From the NCBI RefSeq assembly GCF_900105985.1, contig NZ_FNUB01000005.1:868001-932000 (forward strand): a stretch of 64,000 bases of DNA. Direction: 5' to 3'. The position numbers and the translations under genes were made by a program. Below the pieces are notes generated by a model. That model saw only the letters and a program-made list of their open reading frames with translations, did no database searches and was not told where the DNA came from. This DNA is from Tenacibaculum sp. MAR_2010_89 (GTDB taxonomy: Bacteria; Bacteroidota; Bacteroidia; Flavobacteriales; Flavobacteriaceae). Shown in pieces: positions 27,990 through 36,129 of this stretch (its first letter is position 1; each line of letters opens with the position of its first letter).

Positions 27990-29222
27990 TTGATAATGAA
28001 AAAATTCTTATTTACGATAACATTTATATTAGCGGTTAATCTAGTCGCTCAAAACACCATTAATCAAAATGGACTTCAATCAACAGTAACAAACCCTTTT
28101 TCAGCAGATGCGGCACAACCAAAGCGGTATAAAATAGCTACCGTTTTGTATAACTCTCAGCATTGGCAAAATAGTAGTATTATTCAAGTTGAATTATTTA
28201 ATATCCTCAGTGCATCTGGTTACGAAAAATATATTATTGAGTTAGGTAATGGTCAAGGAACAGGCGCTACATTACCAAAAACAATTCTTGTTGAATCTAA
28301 AGGTATTCAAAGACATACTAGATTGATATTGGGTAGTTCTGTTAATCATACTACTACATATGCTGGGTATATTAATAAAACTATTGATATATATGTAGAT
28401 GTTAAATATTACAGTATTTATCAAGCTAAAATCACTCATTTAAGAAACAAAGTAGATTCATTTACTGCTCAAGGTCAAATAATAATTAACGAAATTCCTA
28501 CTGGGGTTAATACAGCTGACTTTCAACCTCCAGTTGTAGAAAATACCAATATAAGTAATGTTTGGGAAAAAAATGGAAATGACATTACATATGACAATGG
28601 AAATGTTGGGATTGGAATTTCAAGTCTTACTACAGAGTTTAAATTAGATGTTAATGGTTTTGTTAAATTAGATGCATTAGCTTCACCTCATACAAATCTT
28701 AGAATTGGACATGATATAAATGATCGAATTTTTGCAGATAACAGTTCGAACAAACTCTATGGAGGTGGATTGTTTTTTAGAGTAACACCTGATGCTTCTG
28801 TATATGCACCTTTTAATTATATTGATTTAATGGCATTAACAGACAAAGGTACAGTAGGTATCGGAACTACAGATACCAAAGGTTTCAAATTAGGAGTAAA
28901 TGGTAAAATAGCAGCTACAGAAGTTAAAATTGCTACGTACACTAATTGGTCAGATTTTGTTTTTGCTAAAGACTATAACTTACCAACACTTACCGAAGTA
29001 GAAAATCATATTAAAACAAAAGGGCATTTACAAAATATACCTAGTGCGACCGAAGTGAAAAAACACGGTTTCTTTTTAGGTGAAATGGATGCCAAATTGT
29101 TGCAAAAAATCGAGGAGTTAACCCTATACACAATACAACAAGAAAAGAAGTTAGATAAGCAGGCTAAAGAAATTGAAACCTTAAAATTACTAGTGAAACA
29201 GGTGCTAGAAAAGAAGGAATAG
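27990..29222 (+). CDS. Secreted tail-fibre-like protein, paralogue 2
   Basis: A protein of 410 residues. A signal peptide begins MKKFLFTITFILAVNLVAQ, from the second ATG two codons downstream (27996); either start is possible. The N-terminal ~190 residues differ from paralogue 1. The rest has GNVGIGISS and GTVGIGTTD motifs and a closely related C-terminal segment (WSDFVFAKDYNLPTLTEVENHI, then LLQKIEELTLYTIQQEKK) ending in coiled coil. The conserved tail with a divergent head suggests a shared trimerisation or anchoring module carrying different binding heads. A strong terminator follows at 29241. Confidence 0.75.
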   Translation: MIMKKFLFTITFILAVNLVAQNTINQNGLQSTVTNPFSADAAQPKRYKIATVLYNSQHWQNSSIIQVELFNILSASGYEKYIIELGNGQGTGATLPKTILVESKGIQRHTRLILGSSVNHTTTYAGYINKTIDIYVDVKYYSIYQAKITHLRNKVDSFTAQGQIIINEIPTGVNTADFQPPVVENTNISNVWEKNGNDITYDNGNVGIGISSLTTEFKLDVNGFVKLDALASPHTNLRIGHDINDRIFADNSSNKLYGGGLFFRVTPDASVYAPFNYIDLMALTDKGTVGIGTTDTKGFKLGVNGKIAATEVKIATYTNWSDFVFAKDYNLPTLTEVENHIKTKGHLQNIPSATEVKKHGFFLGEMDAKLLQKIEELTLYTIQQEKKLDKQAKEIETLKLLVKQVLEKKE

Positions 29223-29240
29223 TCAAAAAATTAAAAATAA

Positions 29241-29280
29241 AAAAACTCGAAGTTATAAGGCTTCGAGTTTTTTATTTTTT
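29241..29280. terminator. Bidirectional intrinsic terminator
   Basis: A perfect 10-bp stem AAACTCGAAG / CTTCGAGTTT with an 8-nt loop, A-rich on the left and T-rich on the right. It can end transcription of the paralogue pair on the plus strand and of the convergent nucleoid-associated gene on the minus strand. Confidence 0.9.
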
Positions 29281-29318
29281 GAAAGTATCTTTTGTTAGAG
29301 GAAACTATGCGGTAATAT

Positions 29319-30374
29319 TTATTTTTCAGCGTTATAGTATACTTTATAAAACTTCATTTTTTTATCCTCATCATATCCTTGTTCTAAATATTCGGTAGAG
29401 GCATCAGGAGCATCAACATCAATTTTAATTTGGATATTTGTATCTAGTTTAATTTCAGTTTTAAATTTACTTTTTTCCTTTTTTAAAACAGGGTCTGATA
29501 CTTCAAAATTATTTCTAATTAAAACATCGTTCAATTTTTCAAAATGTTTCTTGTAATCTTCGAACATGTCTTTGTGTTTATCATCTTCAAAAACTTCATC
29601 TTTAAAGCCATGATAATCTACACTTTCATGTTCCTTAAAATAGTCAACAGTATTTGCTAAAAATGAACTTTGTTCTTGCTTTCCTAATTCAGGTTTTATA
29701 ATTTCTTCAGAAAAGTCTTTACACATTTCTAGATAATTTTGAGTATGTAGGTTTCTATCATCTGCAAACTTTACACTTAAAAAATTTTTTATCCAATATT
29801 GAGCATCGTAATTATTATTGTCAATAGATAAAACAACAGTTCCTTCTGTATCAGAAGAATTTAAAATTAAACAACCTTTATCTAATTTTTTTGTTGAAAT
29901 ACCTTTTTGTACTACAACATCAAAGCTTTCATCATCTAAATATGTTTGAAAAAAGTCAACCTTACTTTCAATTTTAAAAATACCAACAGCTTCTGTTAAC
30001 ACATCTTTATACTCAATTCCTTCAAAGTAAGCAACAATAACATCTCCGGTTTTTATATTGGCAGAGTTAGATTGTTCATATAGGTGGTTGACAATATTTT
30101 TTGAATTTTCAATAAAAACTTCATTATTGTCATCTTCAAAAATATCAGAAGTGTATTTATTAATTTCGTTTAAACGAACGTCAGCATGATGACTAAAGCG
30201 ATAGCTTTGAGTAACAGTACCAAAATTTTTTAATAAAAAAGGCATTAATAATTCATAACTTTCTTCGTCAAAACGTACTAGACTTTCTGATAAAGCATTC
30301 TGGCCACTATTGTATTTATTAGCAACTTTATGAATAATACATTTATTAATTTCTGCACGTGTTCTTTTAATCAT
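29319..30374 (-). CDS. 37-kDa nucleoid-associated protein (NdpA/YejK family)
   Basis: A protein of 351 residues. The N-terminal IIHKVANKYNSG motif and GDVIVAYFEGIEYKDVLTEAVGIFKIE match the NA37/NdpA family. Another conserved block is ILNSSDTEGTVVLSIDN, followed by YWIKNFLSVKFADDRNLHTQNYLEMCKDF. Members bind the nucleoid or DNA; their exact role is poorly understood and some have been linked to phage interactions. It stands alone, divergent from the gene at 30433. Confidence 0.85.
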   Translation of the reverse strand: MIKRTRAEINKCIIHKVANKYNSGQNALSESLVRFDEESYELLMPFLLKNFGTVTQSYRFSHHADVRLNEINKYTSDIFEDDNNEVFIENSKNIVNHLYEQSNSANIKTGDVIVAYFEGIEYKDVLTEAVGIFKIESKVDFFQTYLDDESFDVVVQKGISTKKLDKGCLILNSSDTEGTVVLSIDNNNYDAQYWIKNFLSVKFADDRNLHTQNYLEMCKDFSEEIIKPELGKQEQSSFLANTVDYFKEHESVDYHGFKDEVFEDDKHKDMFEDYKKHFEKLNDVLIRNNFEVSDPVLKKEKSKFKTEIKLDTNIQIKIDVDAPDASTEYLEQGYDEDKKMKFYKVYYNAEK

Positions 30375-30432
30375 TTTCTAAAAAATTGAAAGACAAAAAT
30401 AAGTATTTTAGTACCGTTAAAAATAATAGAAT

Positions 30433-30960
30433 ATGAAATTATTAGGAATAGGATCAAGAATTAATCACTCAGAATATGGTTTTGGTGTAGTTACTAATGT
30501 AGATAGTAAGCATTATTGGGTTACTTTTCAAGAAAATGGTTTAGAAACAATAGCTTTAAATGATGATTTTGATATTATTGAAGCTGTAAATCAGGAAGTA
30601 GATTCTGTAAGTTTTTATGAAGTTGAAAGTTCTTTGAGAAAAATTTTAAAGCAATGGAGTGATGTTACTGAGATAGTACCTATAGCTGATAAATTTAAAG
30701 GAGGTAATTTAATTATACAGCCAGCCGATACTAACTTAAGTTCAAAAGAAATACCTATTGATACTTTTTTTCATAAAGTGGTAATGGTTCGTGATCGGAT
30801 TAGAGTAATGGAGCAAAAAATAAATGCTAGTAAAACTTTAGCAGATCAAGATAAAGTAGATTTACAACAATATATTACTCGAATTTATGGTAGTTTAACA
30901 ACTTTTAATGTGTTATTTAAGTTAAAGTCTGATCATTTTGTAGGAGCAAAATCAAAATAG
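30433..30960 (+). CDS. Hypothetical protein with Tudor-like N-terminus
   Basis: A protein of 175 residues. The first ~45 (LGIGSRINHSEYGFGVVTNV, then YWVTF) resemble the small Tudor/SH3-like barrel at the C-terminus of UvrD/PcrA helicases (pattern GxRVxHxxFGxGxV). The rest is helical, without recognisable motifs. It looks like a conserved flavobacterial protein of unknown function. The possible RNA-polymerase- or nucleic-acid-binding role is inferred only from the barrel. It ends one base before the convergent rnhB. Confidence 0.65.
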   Translation: MKLLGIGSRINHSEYGFGVVTNVDSKHYWVTFQENGLETIALNDDFDIIEAVNQEVDSVSFYEVESSLRKILKQWSDVTEIVPIADKFKGGNLIIQPADTNLSSKEIPIDTFFHKVVMVRDRIRVMEQKINASKTLADQDKVDLQQYITRIYGSLTTFNVLFKLKSDHFVGAKSK

Positions 30961-30961
30961 G

Positions 30962-31561
30962 CTATAATTTAAGTGTTAATTGCTCAGGTAATAACTTAAA
31001 TGATTTTCTATGATGTATTGTTGCTCCAAATTCACGAATAGCATTACGGTGCTCTTTTGTTGGATAACCTTTATTTTTTTTCCAATTATATTGTGGAAAT
31101 TCTTGATGAATTTTTTCCATATAATCATCTCTATATGTTTTAGCTAAAACAGAGGCAGCAGCAATACTCATATATTTAGCATCTCCTTTAATTATGGTTT
31201 CATGAGGGATTTCTTTATATTGTTTAAACTTATTTCCGTCAACAATAATAAATTCTGGTTCTACGCTTAATTGCTCTATAGAGCGATGCATTCCAGTAAT
31301 AGAAGCTTGTAAAACATTAATCTCATCAACTTCATCTTGATAAATAAAAGATACTCCAAAAGCTAGAGCTTCTTTTTCAATATAAGGACGTAGTTCATAG
31401 CGCTTTTTTTCTGAAAGTTGTTTAGAGTCATTTAATAAATCATGGTTAAAATTAGGAGGTAAAATAACCGCTGCAGCAACTACAGGTCCAGATAAACAAC
31501 CCCTTCCAGCTTCGTCAGTGCCAACCTCTAAAGAAAATCCGCTATAATTTAGTTTCAACAT
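30962..31561 (-). CDS. rnhB: Ribonuclease HII
   Basis: A protein of 199 residues that removes ribonucleotides and RNA from RNA-DNA hybrids. The motif [22 protein letters not shown] gives catalytic D and E. Further motifs are IVDGNKFK (third acid) and [24 protein letters not shown] (fourth acid). The length is normal. Its start is 70 bp from the divergent porin gene. Confidence 0.96.
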   Translation of the reverse strand: MLKLNYSGFSLEVGTDEAGRGCLSGPVVAAAVILPPNFNHDLLNDSKQLSEKKRYELRPYIEKEALAFGVSFIYQDEVDEINVLQASITGMHRSIEQLSVEPEFIIVDGNKFKQYKEIPHETIIKGDAKYMSIAAASVLAKTYRDDYMEKIHQEFPQYNWKKNKGYPTKEHRNAIREFGATIHHRKSFKLLPEQLTLKL

Positions 31562-31618
31562 ACTACAAATTAACAGTTTTCAAAGAAAATATTCACATTT
31601 TTTCTCATTTTATTATTA

Positions 31619-31626
31619 TACTTTTG
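31619..31626 (+). promoter_or_regulatory. -7 promoter element of porin gene (TACTTTTG)
   Basis: A perfect TAnnTTTG match ending five bases before the ATG at 31632. Transcription would start at or next to the start codon, so the message may be leaderless. Confidence 0.5.
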
Positions 31627-31631
31627 TAGAT

Positions 31632-33587
31632 ATGAAAAAAAGTTTCTTAGTATTATTTTGTGTAATAAGTGTGCAACTTGTTTTTTCTCAGGTTAGAGAA
31701 TTAGATGGAGGTTTTGGAGGATTAGGAGGTGTTAATCAAAATAGAGATTCATTACCTGGAGGTGAAATTGATGTTGAGTTAAGTGGAAGAACAAAGTATA
31801 CAGATTATAAAATTATTTCACATAAAAGGGATACTACTATTATTGATACAACTTTAACGATACAAAAAAACTATAAATTTAATTTTTTAAGGAAAGATAA
31901 TTTTGAACTATTAGCATTTCATAACCAAGGACAGACTTTTAATAATTTAGGATATGATTTTAATACTACTTCTCAATTTCCTGATATAGGTTTTAGGGCA
32001 AAGCAATTTAATTATATAAATATTGAAGATGTAAAATATTATCATGTGCCTACCCCAACTACTGAAATTTTGTATAGAGGTGGTTTGGAACAAGGGCAGG
32101 TTTTAGAAACGTTGTTTACAGCAAACTTTTCCAAACGATTAAATGTGGCGTTAACGTATAAAGGAATACGGTCATTAGGTGCTTATAGGCGATCATTGGC
32201 TAGCACTGGAAATTTTAGAGTTTCTTTTCACTACGTAACACCAAAAGGGCAATACGCTATAAGAGGACATGCAGTAAATCAAGACTTTACAAATCAAGAG
32301 AATGGAGGATTAACAGCAGAATCGTTATTGAATTTTTTAACAGATAATCCTAATTTTAGCGGTAGTAGAGGTAGATTAGATGTTGAATTAAATGATACAG
32401 AAAGTGTTCTTGAAGGGAAGAGACTATTCTTCGAGCATACATTTAAATTACTCTCCTCAAAAGATTCACTTAATAATAGAGATTTTTCTAATTTAAAAGT
32501 AGGACACCAATTTACTAGAGATTCTAAATATTTTGAATTTAAACAAGTTACACCTTCAGATATATTTGACACTGATAGAGCAGTAGGGGTTTTAAACAAC
32601 CAAACGGATTATTTACTTTATAATAATGAATTGTTTTTAGATTTTAACTCTAAATATGTCTTAGGACGTTTTAGAGTTAAGACAAGCTATACTAATTATG
32701 ATTACGGGTATAAATATTTGCAGAATAATTTAGTTGGAATTGCAAACAATAAATTAAAAGGTAGTGCTATTTCATTTGGAGCAGATTGGAACGGGAAAAT
32801 AAATAATTTTTATGTAAATGCTACAGGTTCTTTAACCCCTGGAAGTGGAAGATTAGCTGGAAATAATTTATATGCCGAAGCATATTATAAAAAAGATAGT
32901 TTATTTACTGTTAAAGCAAAACTTAGGATTAATAATAAATTACCTAATTTTAATTTCTTACTGCATCAAAGTATTTATAATAAGTTTAATTGGGAAAATA
33001 ATTTTGCTTCTACTGGAACTAGAATTTTAGGAGGAGAGATTAAAAGTAAATGGGGAAATGCTTCTGTTGATTTAACCAATATAGATAATTATACTTATTT
33101 TGATGAACAAGGGCTTCCAAAGCAACATTCAGGAACTGTTAATTATTTAAAATTAAAGGTATCAAAAGAATTTTCATTAGGTAAATTTTCGCTAGATAAT
33201 ACCCTAATGTATCAAAAAGTAGCAAGTGGAGGTGAAGTGTTAAGAGTACCAGAATTGGTAAGTAGAAATACATTGTATTTTTCGGATAACTGGTTTAGAG
33301 GAAACCCTCTTTTTGTTCAAATAGGAGCTACTTTTAAATACTTTTCAAAATATAAGGCTAATGCATATAATCCATTACTTGGAGAATTTACGTTGCAAAA
33401 CACCACTGATATTGGGTATCCAACTATTGATTTATTTTTTAACGGTAGGGTTAGAAGAACTCGAATATATTTTAAAGCAGAAAACATAAGCTCATTTTTC
33501 CTTGACAAGAACTACTTATCTGCTCCTTCTCATCCTTATCGTGATTTTACAATTCGTTTTGGAGTAGTTTGGAACTGGTTTATTTAA
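31632..33587 (+). CDS. Putative outer-membrane porin
   Basis: A protein of 651 residues. A signal peptide covers ~1-20 (LVLFCVISVQLVFSQ). The body is rich in alternating amphipathic strands with aromatic girdles, for example LNVALTYKGIRSLGAYRRS and FRVSFHYVTPKGQYAIRGHAV, and ends in a terminal strand YRDFTIRFGVVWNWFI, as expected for an outer-membrane beta-barrel. It fits the Bacteroidota putative porin family (PF14121-like) in length and pattern. The solute is unknown. The small membrane protein gene follows after 3 bp. Confidence 0.8.
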   Translation: MKKSFLVLFCVISVQLVFSQVRELDGGFGGLGGVNQNRDSLPGGEIDVELSGRTKYTDYKIISHKRDTTIIDTTLTIQKNYKFNFLRKDNFELLAFHNQGQTFNNLGYDFNTTSQFPDIGFRAKQFNYINIEDVKYYHVPTPTTEILYRGGLEQGQVLETLFTANFSKRLNVALTYKGIRSLGAYRRSLASTGNFRVSFHYVTPKGQYAIRGHAVNQDFTNQENGGLTAESLLNFLTDNPNFSGSRGRLDVELNDTESVLEGKRLFFEHTFKLLSSKDSLNNRDFSNLKVGHQFTRDSKYFEFKQVTPSDIFDTDRAVGVLNNQTDYLLYNNELFLDFNSKYVLGRFRVKTSYTNYDYGYKYLQNNLVGIANNKLKGSAISFGADWNGKINNFYVNATGSLTPGSGRLAGNNLYAEAYYKKDSLFTVKAKLRINNKLPNFNFLLHQSIYNKFNWENNFASTGTRILGGEIKSKWGNASVDLTNIDNYTYFDEQGLPKQHSGTVNYLKLKVSKEFSLGKFSLDNTLMYQKVASGGEVLRVPELVSRNTLYFSDNWFRGNPLFVQIGATFKYFSKYKANAYNPLLGEFTLQNTTDIGYPTIDLFFNGRVRRTRIYFKAENISSFFLDKNYLSAPSHPYRDFTIRFGVVWNWFI

Positions 33588-33590
33588 TAT

Positions 33591-33830
33591 ATGGAAAAAG
33601 AACTTAGACAACATTGGAAATTATTTTTAATTGCTAGCTTAACATTGGGTTTAGCGCCTTTTAATCCACCTCATATAGTTGGGAAAATAAATTGGATTAT
33701 GGGTGGAGGTGCTTTTTCAGGAGATAACCCAATGAAACTTATGGATTGGTTTGATGTTTTACTTCATGGTTTACCATGGATTTTACTACTTATTTCTATT
33801 TTACTAAATAGTAAAAGAAAAAGAAGTTAG
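33591..33830 (+). CDS. Small membrane protein (79 residues)
   Basis: Two hydrophobic segments (~11-25 and ~59-72) flank a loop with APFNPPHIVGKINWIMGGG. The C-terminus is basic (KRKRS), suggesting cytoplasmic ends by the positive-inside rule. Its tight spacing to the porin gene suggests co-expression. I recognise it as a small protein common in flavobacteria, but no function is known to me. Confidence 0.65.
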   Translation: MEKELRQHWKLFLIASLTLGLAPFNPPHIVGKINWIMGGGAFSGDNPMKLMDWFDVLLHGLPWILLLISILLNSKRKRS

Positions 33831-34118
33831 TTTTAATAGGAGTAATACATGTTTATTATTATCATTAAAAAGAGTTTTTTAAAATATATTTTGTTTTTTT
33901 ATTTACTAGTTAAATTTATGCTTAAAAAGTATAATTCTGTTTTATAATAAGCAAACAGCTAAGTTATTGGTTTATAAGGAGTATGAAAATTCGTTAAATC
34001 TACTAATTATTAACTTGTCTATATTTAATAGTACTTACAAGGCAATTGTCAAATTAGTTGTTTTATGTTTTTTAGTAGGATGTTAACCCTGTTTTTACAG
34101 TTTTTTAATATTTGAAGA

Positions 34119-34139
34119 TAATTTTTAATTTAAAAATTA
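34119..34139. promoter_or_regulatory. 21-bp palindrome upstream of leader copy A
   Basis: TAATTTTTAA, one central T, TTAAAAATTA: a perfect inverted repeat ending one base before the -7-like TATAATTG (34141-34148). It could be an operator. AT-only palindromes arise by chance, so confidence is low. It is not duplicated at copy B. Confidence 0.3.
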
Positions 34140-34140
34140 G

Positions 34141-34271
34141 TATAATTGTACCTGTAAAAAAACGATAGTTATTTAAATTTATCTACTACACATAAATAAC
34201 TTTTTTATCAAATATTTTTTTAAAAATAGTATGCCTCATGTAATTGAGAGAGGCGAAGCCATGCTTAAAAA
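34141..34271 (+). repeat. Structured leader element, copy A
   Basis: Shares ordered blocks with copy B (34589-34731): ATTGTACCT, ATAGTTATTTAAATTT, CTACTACA, ATAAATAAC, CCTCATGTAA, GGCGAAGCC and a terminal TGC-TAAAAA. The stem AGTTATTTA / TAAATAACT (34167-34175 and 34193-34201) encloses a loop with CTACTACA. A small hairpin CTCA/TGAG and a GGC-GAA-GCC hairpin follow. No gene follows copy A within 300 bp. Confidence 0.75.
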
Positions 34272-34588
34272 TTAAACTGTAAAAAAATAAAGAAAAACTA
34301 TAAGAAAAACGTGTTTTAATTTTTCAAAAAAGAATAAGAACTTTATGAAGTAGACTTGTTTAATTTTTAAAGAGAGTTTGACTATATTAAAAACAACTTT
34401 TTTTAAATTTCCTTCTAAATGGTTTCTTTAAGGAACTATAAATAACTCTAAAACATATCGATAAAAACTAGGTGAATAAGAAAAACAAAACGTGTTTTTT
34501 TTGTTAAACTACTGTTTTGTATTAGAGTAATGAGTTGTTGTTTTCATGATTTCTTAACAATTAAGAATATTTTTTGAAGAAATAAATA

Positions 34589-34731
34589 CTAAAATTGTAC
34601 CTATAATAAATTAATAGTTATTTAAATTTTACCTACTACAAATAAATAACTATTTACAAAAAACTATTGCATTTATAAAACAAACAAAAAGTACCTCATG
34701 TAAGTGAGAAAGGCGAAGCCTTGCATAAAAA
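34589..34731 (+). repeat. Structured leader element, copy B
   Basis: Second copy of the element, directly before the UpxY-type gene. Its stem is longer: AATAGTTATTTA (34613-34624) pairs perfectly with TAAATAACTATT (34643-34654) around an 18-nt loop containing CTACTACA. Next come the CTCA/TGAG hairpin with six-base loop and the hairpin AAGGC-GAA-GCCTT. A -7-like TAAAATTG (34590-34597, one mismatch) begins the copy. Confidence 0.75.
34613..34654 (+). ncRNA. Leader RNA stem-loop with conserved CTACTACA loop (candidate antiterminator site)
   Basis: A 12-bp perfect stem in copy B and a 9-bp stem at the same place in copy A (34167-34201), with the loop sequence CTACTACA preserved. A preserved loop and a preserved stem in two otherwise drifting copies argue for a functional RNA. 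Recognition by the downstream UpxY/NusG paralogue is inferred. Confidence 0.5.
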
Positions 34732-34760
34732 CAAACAAACAACTATAATCAATTTAAATA

Positions 34761-35279
34761 ATGAACTACACTAGCGGTTGGCATGTAATATATGTCAAAT
34801 CTCGTTGGGAAAAAAAGGTATATGAGTCTCTAAAAGAGATTTGTTTAGATACTTTTTTTCCACAAATTAAAACACTTAAACAATGGAGCGATAGGAAAAA
34901 AGTAATTTTAAAGCCATTACTTCCGTCTTACTTATTTGTTAATTTAAATTCTCCTACTGAATTCCATAAAGCATTGTCAGTTAATGGTGTATGCTCTTAT
35001 ATCCGTTTTGGTAAAGAGTACGCAAGAGTTACAGAAAATGAAATAGAAAAAATGAAATTATTAGTAAGTGATCAAAACATTACAGGAATTGAAGTTAATA
35101 CAGAATTGCCAAAAATAGGAGAGGTTAGAAAAATAACTAACGGTCCTTTAAATGGTTTAGAGTGTGAAATTTTAAAAATAAATAGTACTAATAAAATTAT
35201 TGTACGGATAGATTCATTACGACAAAATTTTATAGCAACATTACCTATAAGTTATATGAATCAACTTGAAAACGTATAA
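34761..35279 (+). CDS. UpxY-type NusG paralogue (transcription antiterminator)
   Basis: A protein of 172 residues. The NusG N-terminal domain starts GWHVIYVKSRWEKKVYESL and continues with FFPQIKTLKQWSDRKKV and PLLPSYLFVNL. A KOW-type domain follows (VRKITNGPLNGLECEILKI). Specialised NusG paralogues of this kind (UpxY, RfaH, LoaP) ride on RNA polymerase and let it read through long operons. UpxY proteins act on capsule operons through their leaders, and LoaP acts on antibiotic operons. Being first in a cluster with about 24 kb of NRPS genes, behind a structured leader, it is the likely operon-specific antiterminator. The molecular target is inferred. Confidence 0.85.
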   Translation: MNYTSGWHVIYVKSRWEKKVYESLKEICLDTFFPQIKTLKQWSDRKKVILKPLLPSYLFVNLNSPTEFHKALSVNGVCSYIRFGKEYARVTENEIEKMKLLVSDQNITGIEVNTELPKIGEVRKITNGPLNGLECEILKINSTNKIIVRIDSLRQNFIATLPISYMNQLENV

Positions 35280-35325
35280 CTATTAATGTAATAACTAACT
35301 TTTAGTATACATTATTTTACTTCTT

Positions 35326-35988
35326 ATGAATAATAAAGCACATGTACTCTGTGTACATAATGGTGATCAAATGAAAGATAAAATTTGGTTAGAATGCTTA
35401 CAATTAATACCAAATAAATATCACGCTGAAATTAATAAATTTCGATTTTGGGAAAGACGTCAGTCAAGCTTAATAGGAAAGCTATTATTAAAAAAGGCAT
35501 TAAATTTTTTTTCAGTTGATAAAACACTTCTAGATATAAAGTATACTACTTATAAAAAGCCTTATTTAGAAGATGATTTTTCGTTCAGTATATCACATTC
35601 AGGTGAGTTTGTTGTTTGTGCATTTACTCCAAATAAAGAACCAATAGGTGTAGATATAGAAAAAATTGAAAGAAAAATTGATTTAAACAATTTTTCATCA
35701 GTATTAACTAAAAGAGAAAAGAATTCAATTACTCAGTCGAGAGAACCAATAACAACTTTTTATAACATTTGGACAATCAAAGAGGCGGTTTCTAAAGCCG
35801 ATGGAAGAGGTTTGAATTTACCATTAAATACAATTGATACCTGTCAGAATTATATATCACTTGGAACTAAAAAATGGTACTACAAACCAATATCTGTTGA
35901 AGATAATTATAAATGTAATATAACAACTACCTGCAAAGATTTTGAAGTTAAACTGAAACTAACAACAATTAGTGAGTTGTTAGAATAA
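35326..35988 (+). CDS. 4'-phosphopantetheinyl transferase (Sfp type)
   Basis: A protein of 220 residues. It transfers the phosphopantetheine arm from CoA to the active serines of carrier domains. Motifs are FSISHSGEFVVCAFT, GVDIEKIERKI (metal-binding acid) and FYNIWTIKEAVSKADGRGL (WxxKEA). The length is that of Sfp-type enzymes for secondary metabolism. The cluster encodes one ACP and six PCPs that need this modification, so the substrate assignment by context is good. Confidence 0.92.
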   Translation: MNNKAHVLCVHNGDQMKDKIWLECLQLIPNKYHAEINKFRFWERRQSSLIGKLLLKKALNFFSVDKTLLDIKYTTYKKPYLEDDFSFSISHSGEFVVCAFTPNKEPIGVDIEKIERKIDLNNFSSVLTKREKNSITQSREPITTFYNIWTIKEAVSKADGRGLNLPLNTIDTCQNYISLGTKKWYYKPISVEDNYKCNITTTCKDFEVKLKLTTISELLE

Positions 35989-36129
35989 ATATAGGGACTA
36001 GGCATGAAAATTCATCTACTATAAATCTAAAATTTCATTATTCAACAAAAGAAAACTTATGTAAAACTCATGCTTTACTTTTTTAGTAAAGATGTAAATA
36101 ACTAAAACAATATAAACAAACTTATTATT

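Larger units (their letters stand above)
33831..34760 (+). other. 930-bp gene-poor leader of the lipopeptide cluster
   Basis: No credible protein gene on either strand. The stretch is very AT-rich and carries two related copies of a ~130-nt element with conserved inverted repeats (34141-34271 and 34589-34731), a 21-bp palindrome (34119-34139) and TAnnTTTG-like elements with one mismatch. The second copy ends about 30 bp before the UpxY-type gene. Confidence 0.75.

Noticed and set aside
33980..34020. Possible third copy of the leader element (GTTAA, ATCTACTAA, TTAAC)
   Set aside because: It shares only a short CTACTA stretch and a 5-bp inverted repeat; the CCTCATGTAA and GGCGAAGCC blocks are absent. 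A similar weak match occurs at 36003-36025.
36073..36091. Hairpin CTTTACT / AGTAAAG before the Dab aminotransferase gene as a terminator
   Set aside because: No T-run follows and it sits inside the apparent operon; a seven-pair AT-rich stem could be chance.
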